Source: Ganoderma boninense (lineage: Eukaryota > Basidiomycota > Agaricomycetes > Polyporales > Polyporaceae). From it: 64,000 nucleotides of DNA. The notes below the pieces were generated by a model, which did not search any database, was not told the origin of the DNA, and saw nothing but the letters and a program-made list of their open reading frames with translations. The position numbers were made by a program, and so were the translations under genes. Below, one piece after another: positions 46,900 through 59,383 of this stretch; position 1 is the stretch's first letter; every line of letters starts with the position of its first letter. The stretch lies in contig CM035308.1 in NCBI GenBank assembly GCA_002900995.3, positions 3,162,001 to 3,226,000 of the forward strand. Reading direction: 5' to 3'.

Positions 46900-47863
46900 T
46901 ACTGACACATCCTCTGGGACGCCGCCTCCGGAGCGATACTCCATCGATAGGTCCCAGGTTGCTACAAAGCTGTCACTTTGCCCTGATTCTCTTCTGAAAG
47001 CCGGTATCTCGTCTCCGGGGGCGACAATGGAAAGCCTGCACTTTCAGATCCAAGTCGCACTCGGGGCGCATACAGCCTTAACGCTCGAGGTCCACACGGA
47101 ACCCATCCTCACATACGCGTGGTCCGTGGACGGCGATATCGCAACCGGATCGGAGGATAGGACTACGCGCCTTTGGGACGGAGATCACACAACGTGTCCT
47201 CGTCCAGCTTACGGACGTCGTGGTTCTCCTGGCGTCCTCCACCGATGGATCGTGGGCCGCGTGCGGGTGGCGCAGCGACGAGTGCTGTATCGTCAAAGTC
47301 GTGTCGGGCTCGCTACATCTGGAGCTCAACCTTTGACGATGCTGACGGCCGCGAGGTGCTCGTTCAGGAGGCTCGCACACATCCTGCGAAATCCGCGACC
47401 CTATCGTCGCCTTCGACTCGACTAGCGGAAGCACGTGCCTCGCAACCGCACCTTGCGGTACCTGCTCTTGGATCATAATTGACGACGCGAAGAAAGGGAG
47501 CGTACCTGCGGACGTGGGCGAGCTAGTGCGCATCTGCAGTGTACGTCTGGAAGGGCTTGGCAGGCCACGAGCGCTTCCAGCTCACGAAGGGCGCGGATAT
47601 CTCGCCGAGAGGCCGGTTCTGCACCTGTGGGCAGTACATCGCATGGGGGTGATGAACTGGATGGTACGGGTGTGGAGGGTCCATGTAGGAGAAGCATTGC
47701 GTGTGTGCGTGAACATGTGCGCGACGACTCGGCCAGTGGGGACGGCGTGGCGGTCGAGCGTGTCATTTTTTCCGAGTCTCCAGATGGGAGCACCCTGGGT
47801 TCAGGCGCGAGAGACAGGTCGGCCGTCATCTTGCAGATGAAAGACGTCGCTCTGGTGGGATAA
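46900..47863 (+). pseudogene. Degenerate WD-repeat-like gene
   Basis: HTEPILTYAWSVDGDIATGS followed by EDRTTRLWDGD is a good WD40 blade (GH-like start, Asp, WD end). Moving between frames, further blade-like pieces follow: VVVLLASSTDGSWAACGWRS, DPIVAFDSTSGSTCLATAP and VIFSESPDGSTLGSGARDRS. The frame must change at least twice (near 47185 and 47400-47480), and no obvious introns account for it, so I read it as a decaying WD-repeat protein or one with unrecognised short introns. A Trp/Ser-rich frame just upstream (46531-46905) may belong to it. Confidence 0.4.
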
Positions 47864-50800
47864 CTTGATCCGGATGCTGCGGGCGACATGCTGTATGCGG
47901 TTATGTAACTCGAATACATTTTTGCGTATGTCTGGTAAGCTCGTGTCCGTGCGAGTCGAGAGCGCACGCGCTAGCCCAAGGCGCTGTTGATAATCCGGAC
48001 TTTGGGTGTATTGTGGAGAATAATGATAGGTGTGCGTATCTAGGGAGTAGAGTAAAGTAGAAGCTTAGGGTAGGCACATATAGAGCGACGAGCGGAGAGA
48101 AGTCCGCTGGCGCTTATGGCAGCAGACTGCATCGCACTTCGCGGCTGGCCTCGGACAGTGAACACGCCTACTCCTTCGTCTCTTCCCCGCGCCATCTCCT
48201 CGCGCTCGCTCACCATTTCCACTAATGAGTAGTAGCTGGCCGTCCGCGGTAGTAGCACTGAGGCAGAGCAGTGTGCGTCCCGCCTCGATGCGCCTGAGAT
48301 GCGGGACGTCCGACTCGGTCCTCCCCTCTCCCACAGCACCCCAGAGCTTGAATGGGAGGCATCCTGCCCGCTTCGCATGGCATTGGTAGGCGTTCTCCAA
48401 GGGCTGGTTGGTTGGGTTTGAAGTGCCGAGGCTCGCTGAAGGAGTGGTGGCCGGCAGCACTCTTTCTTTGAGGAATGTTGATGGTTTCTTGACCCCGTCG
48501 ACACGAGCCGTCCGCATAGTGCCCTAGTTTCGCTTTCGAGAAATGCTCTGGGCTGCGCAGAAGTGTCCGTGTGGTTTGTCCGTGTGTCGTAGACTTCGTC
48601 TGAAGTGCCCACCTGACCAGATCACTTGTGGAGATTTGGGCTTGGTCGCTTGGTCACCGCGTTCATCGAATTATTCTGACGTTGCACAAAATACGACTTC
48701 GACGAGACCGGGCGTGTTCCTCGCAGAGGTGAACAGGGGGTCTGTGAATGGGGATCAGAACACGTCCCGAAGGATTGAGCTCGAGTGATTGTTATCGTGA
48801 ACTTACTCGGTCGGCGCCCAGATGACCCCATGATTCCTCGCCCTCTCTTCGCAAAGATTGAGACCCATCTGTGTCCACATTCATGGCAGGGATACACCAT
48901 CTAGATAACAACGTCGTGTTGAAGCGATGACGGGTGTCCAGTGGTATGACGCCCATGTGGACCGGCGTTTACGTCCGCTCTCGAGATTCGTGCTGTGCAG
49001 GTCGCATACATCGTGAACAGCCTATCCGTGGTCTCTACGCCCAGTTGTAAGCGTCTGTTCAGGTGGATTGCCCGTGGAGTGCGGGAGCCGGTCATCATGT
49101 TCTCCTAAAATAACGACGGCGCGTGCCGTCTTCCTAACGTATTCATCTGCCCGCAGGAAGGGACAGCGGGTCCACTCGCATCGTTCCACGGGCATCTGTT
49201 CATTCATCCAGTGCAAGAGTCGATTTGCGTGGAGATGGGATGGTGTTCGCGTCCGCGTCCTGGTCAGCTCAGATCACATCCAACCTACAACGTTTGTGTT
49301 GCTGTCAACAGAGGCCATCAGACGGAAGCTCCGTGACGTCGAACGAAAGCGAGGTCAAACAAAACTCACAACCTTGACCACGGACCACAGCAATGGCTTG
49401 CTTGATCGTGCTCGACGTTGACGTCGGGGTCGCCGACGTTCGCTGCTCTGGGCCTGGCATTCCGGTACTATCGACGCGATGGCGTTAGCACGAGACCACG
49501 AGAGGGAATGCGATAGTAGGGCTTACCAGATGGAAACGCTTGAGGACGCCATTAACAGAGCAGTGTCTGACCAGGGGGAGCAATCTTGGTGGGCCAGTCG
49601 ATCGACCAGGGGGTCAAGCACCGTATCTCTGAGGGGTGTGGTGGTCGGGCAGGAGCGACGAAGAGAAACACACTGTGAGCGCAGGATAGATGCAGCGAGA
49701 GAGAGTGGTGGATAGCTTACTTGGGAGCAACTTCCGAGCATCTGCGGTCGATGCAGCGTGCCAAGGGGGGTCTGGAGATTGTTGTCGAACCGTGGTTGAA
49801 ACACAGTATTGCCTGGGCCATTAGTGCCACATACAATTCCTCAGCGCGTTCTTCCGACTAGATAAGAGCTGGCCGAGGACGAACACCATGCTCTCCGCTC
49901 AAGACGACGCCATGATTGCAGACGAATGAGGAGGCTGGAAGTCTAGACCGGAAAAGCGAGGACATAAGCGCCTGGTCCGGAAGGGGGAAACAAAGATCCT
50001 GCAGGAAAGGCAAGACTCCCGCAAGCGAGAACAAGGCCGTCGACCGTCGATCATCAGGTAGGGCCGTAGCGTGGACGAGGAGAGAAGGCGACCAGCTTGT
50101 GGCGTCTAGCGCTACTCTGCCTTCACGGAGCGCGCGGTCCGGCTCCGCCCGCCCTCACCGGTGGGCAAGACTCGGATCTCCTCTGCTCGCTCGTCCATTC
50201 GGATGTCTGCCCCTAGTCCTTCCTGCATTGAGCTCTTGGTCTGCCCTCACCACATCTCCACCGTCGCCGGAGTCGCCCTCCGAGCTCACGTGCTGGTAGA
50301 CACCAACAGCCGCCGTTCATCCCCCGCACTCGCTGGCTGGCCTCGTACCCTTCGGATACCTCCGCCAGCGAAATGAGGCCCAGGCGAGTCTCCCTATGCC
50401 AGTGCGCTATTCTCCGTCTCCGTTGTACGTGTCCCCCTGGCCAGACAACCTCCCGCCTCGAGCTTCACAGCCAGCGGAATGTGCGAATCCCAGGGTTCTG
50501 CTTCGCCATATACGCACTGGCAGTCGTCGCGGAGAGGTCCCGGAATGCGAGACAGCAGCGTTACGGACCCGCTCGCCGGCGAGATTGGTTCCAGGTGAGT
50601 CCGCTATCCTCCGCACGTGTTTCAGTGCGGCCCTTGTTTGCCGGTAGCCAACTTGAAGTGCTTCTCTCGTCCTTGCCCCCACTGCAGCGTTCCGAGTTTG
50701 TACGAAGTGAGGGCGACATACTACCCAAGCACGACGTGGACCCGTGCTTGCAATATGGGACTCCGATGACCCGGGAGGCGACTACTGTGGGGAAAATGGA

Positions 50801-53336
50801 AGTGGGAGGTCCGTTCAATGCAAGCCAAGACAACTTCCAGAGAGTACCATGCCAGGCTTCCGGGCATCTTGTATCGATCTGCACGTACAAGCATGATCAG
50901 AAACTGCGGGGATATGAGCACACCATTTATACATCGTCACCCTAGGCCTGAGAGCTCACCTTGACATGCCCAGAAGAGGGCTGAGCGACGCATCAGAAAG
51001 ACGTTCTACTCGCGCGATCGTCCAGCTCTGGTCTCCTCTGGTACCAGGTGGTGCACCGTTGATGCCGACGATGTCCCCACATAATGAAGTCAGCTTGACT
51101 TCCTGCGATCGAATATCGCCGAGAGCACCGCCGTCTGGAAGCCAGACAGATCAGACAATGGCCGAAGTGAGTGTTTATGGCTCTTCGTGTTCCTGACCAC
51201 TTCCAGCACTGCGTCGCGGGTTCGCGCTCTGTGCTTCTGAAGGAGAGTCAGGGAGCTTGATGTCGTATGTGAGGGTGGTCCATCACCAACCCATACCTGA
51301 GCTTTCAGCGGGGCCCTCCGACGTGGGCGGCGCCAAGGACGATGCAGGACTCCAGAACTGAACGGGCAGGATCGGGAGAGTAGAACTCGAGGCCTCGAGT
51401 TGCGGGCAGAGGGTTCTATCCAGGAGGGGTAAGCTAGACGCGGTCAAAGAGGTGCTGAGGCATCCTCGGAGGTGAATGGACGAGACAACTGGTCGCGGGG
51501 GGAGAGATTGCCGAGAAAGTGCATCTTGCATCTTCGAACAGGATGCGGGTGAGCCCCTCCTCACCCTCGACCTCCTCGCAGGACGCAATCTTGCATGGTG
51601 GCGCTTCATGCCGTCGTAATGGCCGACGCTGGGCTGTGTGCTTCAGTGGTCTTTTTTTCGTGGGGTTTTGCCTTCGCACAGGGCGGGCCTCGCGTTCAAA
51701 TTATGGCACCTCCTCACCAGGCGCTTCGCGGGCAGGGGCGTGGACATCTCCCACCGTGAGCAGGATGTGAGCGTTTGTCTTCCGCTTCTTTGGCTTTCAC
51801 AACCGTACGACTCGCCACCTCCAAGGACCGTCCGCTACGTCCTCACCTGCCAGCCTCCCGAGCTACGACGACAGAAGACTTTCCACCTCTGAGAAGCCGC
51901 TCAAGAGTCGTGCCGCGAACAGATTATAAGGAGCCGGTAGATAGAGATACAGAGAACGCAAGGGGTCTGAACCTAGAGCACGTATCCGAGCCATCCAGCA
52001 CATGCCGGTCGGGCAGAGATAGATGTGGCAGCACGGAGAAGAGGAGACGTTGGTAAAAAAAATGTTGCATGCTCATCGACGTATTACTACTTGATTGCGA
52101 AAGTTGCGAACGGGCATGTCGATGTTGCGGATATGAGCGGCAAAAACGAGACGATGGATGTATGCTCAGGTTGTTGGCGAAGGCGAAATGAGGGCGGAGA
52201 GAACGTATGTGTGAATGTCCTATGCATGCCAGCGAAAGCGCCATTGCCTGTCTCAGCGCAGGCCTTGACACGGTGCCAGATTCCCGAGCGAGAAAGCTAG
52301 GACAGGAGAGGAGCGGGATTGGAGGCGACCAGGCTAGTAGCTCAGGAGGAGGACCAAGACCGGGACTGCATAGAGTGGAGTAGAGAGTGGAGGATGAGGA
52401 CGAGGGAGTTTTCATCGAAGAAACAGGCAACCCCAGAGTGCTGGAGACTGGAGGGTTCATCGGGGTTGGACATCACAATTGAGCCGCAATGGAGGATACT
52501 CACCCTAAATCAATCCACCATCTTTTGTACTCTGCGAGCTACATACTGCTATATCGCACTCGCTGACTGCTTCACGATTGGTGGCCATATCTCCAAGTCG
52601 TCCTCCATGTCGACTGAAGATGGGGATTGAACTGGTGAGTGCGAGAGGGCGGGTAGGGCGTCGATGATGTCCTTCACCCTGACTTCAGAGAAATGGGGAT
52701 GGCGACGATGGGCTGCATGGTATCTAGAGTTTCCACGGCAGAGAAGGTGAGCGAGGCAGGACTCGGGCTGAGGATGTGCTCTGGTGCTGGCAGGCTGGCC
52801 AGTGGCAGCAAACAGAGCCTTGCGCCCTGGCAGTATTTGGTCTTGTTTGCCCACATCTTGGCGCTTGTTCCGCTGTGCTCGGCCGTCCCATAGCGCTAGC
52901 GTAGTCGGTCTACTTATTATGTAACTCCGTCTCCGTCTCCCACAAAATGGCGTTGTGGTGGCGTACGCGACACTCGCATACCGTGTGCATACGTACCGCA
53001 CCGTGCTTCCTAATTGCGTGATCAGCCTGGTTACAGGAGGTTCCCCGCCTACAGCGGGAGGTGGCATGGACTCGTTGGGCGAGTCCGAGGAATGGACCGG
53101 AGCGCAGCGGAAGCGCCGCGCGACTAGGCACGACGCGGGCTCCGCACTCCAGCTTCGTCTTGCGCGCACGACGTTGGCGGTGAGAAGTCGACGTGTGGTC
53201 GGGCTAGGCGCCGGCGAAGCCGGGCGGACGCGGGGCTCGAGGAGCCGCTCACCCAAATAAATGTACGCCGCGCTGAGCGAGAAACTGCGGTGACACGAGC
53301 ACCGCCAGCCCAAGAACAAAGGAGAGGAAGCCGGCG
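47864..53336. other. 5.5 kb without a gene I can support
   Basis: Many overlapping frames of 60-293 codons on both strands, mostly Arg/Ser/Pro-rich, without recognisable domains. The longest (minus, 53430-52549) is Arg/Ser-rich and looks like a shadow. Frames at 48612-48040 (minus) and 50373-50945 (plus, ending YKHDQKLRGYEHTIYTSSP) have the least biased composition. No repeats or element ends were noticed. Confidence 0.3.
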
Positions 53337-54560
53337 TCACGGCACATAGCGTGCAGCCAGTCCCGCTGTGTGGGTGTTCATGACCTGCTCGAAGGCGCGG
53401 ATGTAGGTCTCGTAAGCAAGTGACTTCCACCTGCCGCTAATGCGCACCATTTCTGACTCGACCCCTTGCCCGAGGAAGAATGATGCACCACCGATGCGGA
53501 AAGAGTGTCCAAAGGCAGTCCCAAATCCTCCCGCCGAGAGGATTCGGTTGATGACGTCCAGAGCCGCGCTCCGTACCATTGGCCGGATGTCTCCGCTCCT
53601 GTCCCGCCAAGAGAACAGTGGGTCCAGCGCTCCGGCCGGCACCATCGCAGCCAGGTTGTGCAAGGCGGCCATCGGGCACAGGGAGCCCTGCTCCATGACA
53701 AACACTGTCTGGATCTCCCCAGGCCTTGCTGTCTTTGCTGCTGGCAGCAATAGTTTCGCATAAGGTCGTCCATCGAGGTCGGAGCCGAATACCACGTCTT
53801 TCCAACACAAGTGCTTCTGAGGTGAGAAGTCTGCTCGGGCGTGCACAGAAACTTCTCCAAAACGCATCATGCCCCAAAAAGCGCACGAGGCCATGGCCCA
53901 GACACAGGCTTCGAATGGGTCATCGAGTCGAAGGACTGCACGGAGGAGCGACAGCATCGGGAGGGTGATTGGTGGCCTAGGGGGTCGAGTGCGCTTCCCA
54001 GCTTGGATGTTCTCGAGGCCGCGAAGGGACCAATTGATGCGATCGAGATCCTCCTTCGACAGGGGTGGTGGCCAACCCTGTGCGATGTGCCAAGCCCGTA
54101 CCGCCGCCAGGTATTTGCGAGTTGTTGAGATGGCCACCGGTTCGAATGGCGTCCCATCCGCGTAGAGAGGATCGCAGGGGTCTGGGTCGGCAGACGCCCA
54201 CAGTGCGAATGAGTGCAGCATAGCGAAGGAGGCCGGAAGCCGGTCAGCCTCGGGGACCGAGAATACATCACAGAAGATATGAAATTTGCGGAGGCCAGCT
54301 CCATAACTGCCAGGGTCACGTAGGGAGGTGCGCGATGCTCGATCGGCTAAGCCTTGGAGCAGTGGGATCGCCAAGGTTCCCTGTGGAGGACTATTCACAC
54401 CGCGCCACTGGAAGATTCGTTCAGTTGCGTGAACCGGAGGACGCAAGGGTGACGGGCGGAGTTGAAGCTGGGCGATGTGCTCAATTACGGCTGTGCCTTC
54501 GTCGTCAAGAGCAGGTCCAACCCTCAGAGCTGTCACTGGCATCACAAGGAGTGCAGCTTG
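53337..54560 (-). CDS. DIRS tyrosine recombinase
   Basis: The open frame extends far upstream (to 55097), but there it overlaps the RNase H gene, so the real start is probably near 54560. The N-terminal core is AIPLLQGLADRASRTSLRDP and GLRKFHIFCDVFSVPEADRL. The catalytic part shows FWGMMRFGEVSV (Arg), GHSFRIGGASFFLGQG (His-x-x-Arg) and SLAYETYIRAFE (Tyr), ending TAGLAARYVP. It inserts the cDNA circle by site-specific recombination in known DIRS elements. No stop within the domain, so this gene looks intact although its partners are broken. Confidence 0.8.
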   Translation of the reverse strand, partial: QAALLVMPVTALRVGPALDDEGTAVIEHIAQLQLRPSPLRPPVHATERIFQWRGVNSPPQGTLAIPLLQGLADRASRTSLRDPGSYGAGLRKFHIFCDVFSVPEADRLPASFAMLHSFALWASADPDPCDPLYADGTPFEPVAISTTRKYLAAVRAWHIAQGWPPPLSKEDLDRINWSLRGLENIQAGKRTRPPRPPITLPMLSLLRAVLRLDDPFEACVWAMASCAFWGMMRFGEVSVHARADFSPQKHLCWKDVVFGSDLDGRPYAKLLLPAAKTARPGEIQTVFVMEQGSLCPMAALHNLAAMVPAGALDPLFSWRDRSGDIRPMVRSAALDVINRILSAGGFGTAFGHSFRIGGASFFLGQGVESEMVRISGRWKSLAYETYIRAFEQVMNTHTAGLAARYVP

Positions 54561-56240
54561 CCGGCGAGGTGCGGTGGCAGCGAGCAGGATGTCTTGATAG
54601 CCGCGGATGGAAAACCAGCTAGGAAACCAGTGATGTCGCCCCGTGAAAGAGCGTCCGTGATGTTGAGCCTGCTGGGGATGTGCACGGCGGCGAGGGAGAT
54701 GTGCTCTCGAGCAAGCAGCAGGTAGGTCTCTTTGAGTACGGTCTGGGCCATACGACTTCTTGCTCGGCCCCCGTTGATGATCCCAACCACTCCGGTGTTG
54801 TCTGAGTGCACGAGAATGCGGGATGCACCTGTGGGGCGCATCTCGATTAGACCGTGGTCGATTGCCACTCGCAAGGCCAACTCCACGGCCACCGCCTCGG
54901 CCCAGCCAATGTCGTAGCCCTGGCAGTGGGGGCCGACCCGGAAACCCGGGCTCCAGGCCCATACCGCCCAAAAGGACCCCACCACGATACCAATACCGAA
55001 TGAGGTGCTCGCATCGCCCCACCAGCCCAGGTCTAGTGGTGACGGATATGCAAGGGGAAGTTCGTTGGGAAGTGAGGGTAACAGCCAGGCTAGCCATCTG
55101 AGGTCAGCCTTGACGCTGCTGGGTGGGTGGAGACGGGCCCGGTGCGAGACGAAACTGGCTGCAAATAGAGACAGAGCCCGGAGGAAAGGGCGAATAAGCC
55201 GGAAGATTGTTGCCAGGTGCACCAGTTTGCCGTGGAGTGATGCCGCTTCGCTTGCCTGGGCGCGGAAACCTGCAGCCAGCCAGACGTCGATGAGGCTGCA
55301 AACCGCCGCCACTTTTTCGCCCGGGACAGCTACTGTCTTGCGCACGAGGTCCCAAAGGAAACCGATATACCGCTGCACTGTCGCAAAGAGCCGCGTCTTC
55401 TCCAAACTCCATGGGACCCCGAGCGGCGCAGTAATAGCGATGAAGTCTGCTTCGGAGAAGGTCTGGTGAGGAAGCCGGATGACAAAGAAGTCGTCGACCC
55501 ACTTAATCACCTGGGTGACCCCCCGTGCCTTGTAGATAGCCACGAGCATGTCTGCGACCGCCCCAAAGACTCCAGCACTCGAGGCGAGTCCAAACATGAC
55601 AGCTCGGTCCACGTACACCTGGTCCCGCCACATGATGCAAAGGGCGTGCTGCTGGTCCAGGCGGACTGGTGTGATTCGGTATGCTGCCGAGATGTCGAAC
55701 GTTGCCACTACCGATCCAGCCGGAGCTTCGAGGACCATGCGAGAAGCATCTTCAAATGACCCCCAAGCGGTCGGGAAATCATCGGAGTTTATGAAGGAAT
55801 TTACGGACACAATAGAAGGCTGTGAATAGACATGATTGTGATGGTAAGCTAAACAGTCGATGCACCGACAGTAACGCATACATCATTACGAGGAAAGGAC
55901 AGATCTTGTATGAGGCGAAATTTGTTTGAGTTGGGTTTAGGGACGAGGCCAAGTGGAGCCGCTCGGAAAGGACCAATGAGCGACTGTAGCTCCATCGGCG
56001 TGAAGGCTCATGAGTAACGGCCGGCCGTTTGCTCGTCGAGTATGTAGGAATTGATAAAATCAGGAGCAAGAGAAGTGGAAGCGTGATTTTGGGGAGTGTG
56101 TGTCTCGGAAAAGTGGGTGTTTACGCCCACGTTGAACCCTTCTCTCAGGCCCGTGATGATGTGCACCCAATCTCCTAGCAGGCCGAGACTCCGTAGAGTG
56201 GATTGGATGCGGTCAGCGTCGAGAGGGGTGACTATGACCC
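54542..56240 (-). pseudogene. DIRS reverse transcriptase-RNase H
   Basis: Starts in a frame overlapping the end of Gag (ESDPRVIVTPLDADRIQSTL). Then GLREGFNVG, a stop TGA at 56008-56010 (GRYS*AFTPMELQ, probably from CGA), APLGLVPKPNSNKFRLIQDL, and SFPRND. A 62-nt intron (55881-55820) interrupts the RT, then SIVSVNSFINSDDFPTAWG, VVATFDISAAYRITPV (first Asp), VIKWVDDFFVI (the DD motif), and RNase H with WWGDASTSFGIG, HSDNTGVVGII and IPSRLNITDALSRGD. Only the one stop was seen. Confidence 0.85.
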
Positions 56241-56245
56241 GTGGG

Positions 56246-57862
56246 TCAGACTCGCGGGGCGCCGCGGGGGCAGGTGCCCGCACCGTGGTTGTCGGCGCCA
56301 CATATGCTGCACCCGTGGTGGTGGTAGCAGCGGTCGCCGAACTTGCACTGCCGCGATGCGAAGTTGTAACAGAAGGTCCTCCCATCGGAGAGGAGGAGCG
56401 CGTTGTTGCCCCTGGCATTGGGGTCAATGGCGGCGGCTGCGATGCCTGCAAGGGTGACGCTGGCGCTGCACTCGCCGGGGAGGTGTCCATTGTTACCGCA
56501 GCGAAAGCACCGACCATCGAAACGGGCGCGCTTTATCGAGACATTGGCCACGTTGTTGTTGCGAATGCGCTTCGCTGGGCCGGGTGCGTAGTACGGGTCG
56601 ACGGAGGGCTGTGGGGTCTGTACCATCCCGCGTTGCGCCATGGGTGGTGCCGTGTTCGCGCCCGGCCCGAGACGCATCAGGATCTTGTTTAACGAGACCG
56701 TGTCTGGGGTGGACAGGTTGTGCTGGTGGTCCGCTGCAGCTATCTCGCGTTGGCGTATGTCGTACGCGCGAGCGACCGGCCAGTTGATGTCGTGGCAGAT
56801 GTTCTGAACCTCGCGGTGGTGAGCCGCGAGGGCGACTACACGTTCCTTCGGGTGATGTTTCTCCCACAGAGATTCGGCGACCCGGGACACGATGATCCAG
56901 TCCGCGTAGGTGATCGAGTGGTCGTCCGCCCGGGAGGACGTGGAGCGTGTGACGAGTGTGCCTTGACTGATAGACAGAGCGAACTCTTCCTCGCCCTTGG
57001 CAGCGCGCTCCCGTGCGGCCGGTGTCAACTGCGCGTACGGTAGGTAGCGATAGGCCACAGCAGCATCGTCGACCTTGCTTGGAATTGCTGTCATAACCCG
57101 TGATCAGGAATGGGTGTTACAGTGCGTGAATGATACGGTCTGAGAGGCGCAACCAGAGAGGCTGATAGAGCACTGCGAAGAATCACCCCAACCAGTGTGT
57201 TGGCCTCGCCGTGTGTGCCAGTGGTCCAGTCGAGTCACTCCAGTTGAGCTCCTCCAATGCTCAGCTTGTTTCGCCATGTTGGTGTCATGAAAACCACCGC
57301 GAGCAACAATGCGAGTCTACGTGTATTTGAACAGTACAGTATTACAATGGAAAAACACGCCGTGTGTGATACGTGTGATAGCGTGATGCTGTCCGAGCGA
57401 ACATGCGCGCAGAAATGAATCGTTACTCACGATATGCGTTGGGGTTCCCTTTATAACCCGGTACCAGAGGAGGGAGCACGACAGCGCGCTTGTCTGCCTT
57501 CGCGCCATCCGCTGCAGCATGCGCCCGATCAATGGTGGCTTGGTCGGCGACAAGCCCGTTTGGCAACTGGAAAACTGCCGGACGGTGAGGTCCAGGGGCT
57601 TGTTGCTGTGGCTCGGGGTCGCCGATCCCGCCTGCATTCTGGGGCGCCGCGCCATCGTTGTTCTGCGGAGGACGTGCGTCAGGTCCGGCTTCGGGCTGCG
57701 CTCCGTCAATCCCGGCTCCCTAGCCTGGGATAGCTTGTGCGGCGTGGTCAGGAGCACCTGGAGCTTCGATGGGCCCTTGCTGAACGAAGCGGAGCGGAAG
57801 GTGGGGCGCTGCGCCTTGCCCATTGCCGCCGATGCCGTTGTCTCCGTCGATACCGACCATTT
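56246..57862 (-). pseudogene. gag: DIRS Gag with three zinc-knuckle-like motifs
   Basis: Starts MVGIDGDNGIGGNGQGA at 57862, rich in Gly/Ala/Pro/Gln, with an in-frame TAG at 57720-57722 (IPG*GAGID, probably from CAG). A donor at about 57437 (gtgagt) suggests an intron of about 340 nt to AIPSKVDDAAVAYRY near 57090. The second exon has a helical part, then CFRCGNNGHLPGEC (CCHC), CYNFASRQCKFGDRCYHHHG (CCCH-like) and CSICGADNHGAGTC, ending CPRGAPRV at 56246. Nucleic-acid binding by the fingers is expected from the family. Confidence 0.7.
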
Positions 57863-59383
57863 TGTGGGAGGGAGTGGTGAATAGGTGGGAAAGGCTGTAG
57901 GATAGCGAGTAAGGAGAAATTGCTAGTGTAGCGCGAGATGAGAAATGGATGTGAGGAGGTCGAAGCTCGAGGGTGATGGCGGGGAGCAGAGGAAAACTTC
58001 TCGTCGGCGCTAGCGCTCAGCTGGATATTAGGAGCTGGCCTCGCAAGCTCGGCAGGCCCCGGCACTCAGGGCATCAGCAAAAGTGCGAAAATATCCTGCA
58101 GGAATATGTACTCACACAAAGCTAATAAGGCCCACGCAATATTTGAAAACTGTGATACTAGTATGCAAATGGCATGCAAACCTGAAGAGCACCCTGCAAT
58201 ACCCCGAAATCCCGCGCAATACCTTCGACATCAGTAAAACCTGCGCAGCTCTGGGAGCTCTGGATCAGAACCGTCCCAGACTTTTCAGACGGGACCCAGA
58301 CATTTCAGGTCCGATTGGTGCCCAGACCTTCAAGACCCTCGTTCAGAACATCGGGCGCTCCACTGACTTCACGGCGCTCCTGCTTCCTCCCTTCTCGCAC
58401 TGAGCCTTCCTGTAGGGTCTCAGTTGGCAAGATGCATCCTTTAGCAGAAGGATGCATCTTCAGCAGGGAGTAAGGATGCCTCCCATTACTTAGGTGCGCC
58501 GGAATAAAATGGCTTATTATAAGCAAGCTTCAATTGTTTGTCCTGCAAAGCATCCGGGTTCCGAGTGCGCTCTGACTATGTAACGGTAAGTAATTCCGCA
58601 TAATGTACAAAATAGGCTGTAGTACATATGAGGTGCGTGAGAAGCATACCAGTTCACATGTATATGTGGAGGGTCAGAGCCTGCAGACCAGCACTGGTTG
58701 TGCGCCGAATGCAGCAACTCAAGCTGGGGGATAGTATCTGCACAGGGACAAGCGATGCCGCTGTTAGAGGAATAAATCACACCTAAACCCACCTGTAGTC
58801 ACGATTATGAGGGCGGCCGCAATCAGCATCCAATTCTGGATCGCAATACCAGCCTGGCGGTCATGGGCTGCCGCGATTACAGTATTGTCACGACCGCAAT
58901 CACCCACCATGCCATCCATGCTGTGACTTCTACCGCGACAGTTTTCGGTGAGGCTAGAGAGGCAGCAGGCAGCATGGGATAACCCAATTGCGACGGCAAC
59001 TGTGGCCGTGACCACGGAACGGAACACGACTCTGATGCGGGGACCGAGACAGTCGCAGGCGGGGCAGCAGCCACTCCCGGAGTACTGCAGACCGCATGGC
59101 AGACCATCACACAGCCCGATTCGATGGTGCGGCCCCCGTGACAACTGCGACCAATGATGACTTGGAGATGGGATGGGCGCATTCTAGGACGCACATTCTC
59201 AGGCGGGATACCCGGGCACTGACTTCGCATAAGATAACAGGACGGGATTCAGTGTCTACTACGGGTCATATGCTACAACTCAAAATATAATGTCAATCGA
59301 GCTCGGCAAGAAGGGCATCCTGTGTGGCAAAGTTGAGAATATATCATCGGCATTACCACGGGTGTGACATACCACATCGAAGG
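57863..59383. other. Intergenic region between the DIRS and Ty3-type elements
   Basis: It probably includes the left part of the DIRS element (its leader and terminal repeat just above 57862). A short hairpin lies at 58429-58460. Frames on both strands at 58764-59290 are overlapping and unrecognised. Confidence 0.4.
58429..58460. repeat. 13-bp inverted repeat with 6-base loop
   Basis: AAGATGCATCCTT (58429-58441) faces its exact complement AAGGATGCATCTT (58448-58460) across TAGCAG. It could be a terminator-like or recombination-associated hairpin; nothing nearby tells which. Confidence 0.85.

Larger units (their letters stand above)
53337..57862 (-). mobile_element. DIRS-type retrotransposon (tyrosine-recombinase class)
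   Basis: In minus-strand order: Gag (57862-56246), reverse transcriptase plus RNase H (about 56240-54542) and tyrosine recombinase (about 54560-53337), all on one strand with overlapping frames. RT plus tyrosine recombinase without an integrase defines the DIRS order. Two stops break the first two genes (57720-57722 TAG and 56008-56010 TGA). I did not find the terminal repeats, which in DIRS elements are split or inverted; they should lie just outside both ends. Confidence 0.85.

Noticed and set aside
52549..53430. 293-codon minus-strand frame
   Set aside because: Arg/Ser/Cys-rich, no domain, crosses into DIRS flank; looks like chance in GC-rich DNA.
54561..55097. N-terminal extension of the DIRS tyrosine recombinase frame
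   Set aside because: Overlaps the conserved RNase H domain in another frame; Arg/His/Pro-rich shadow composition.
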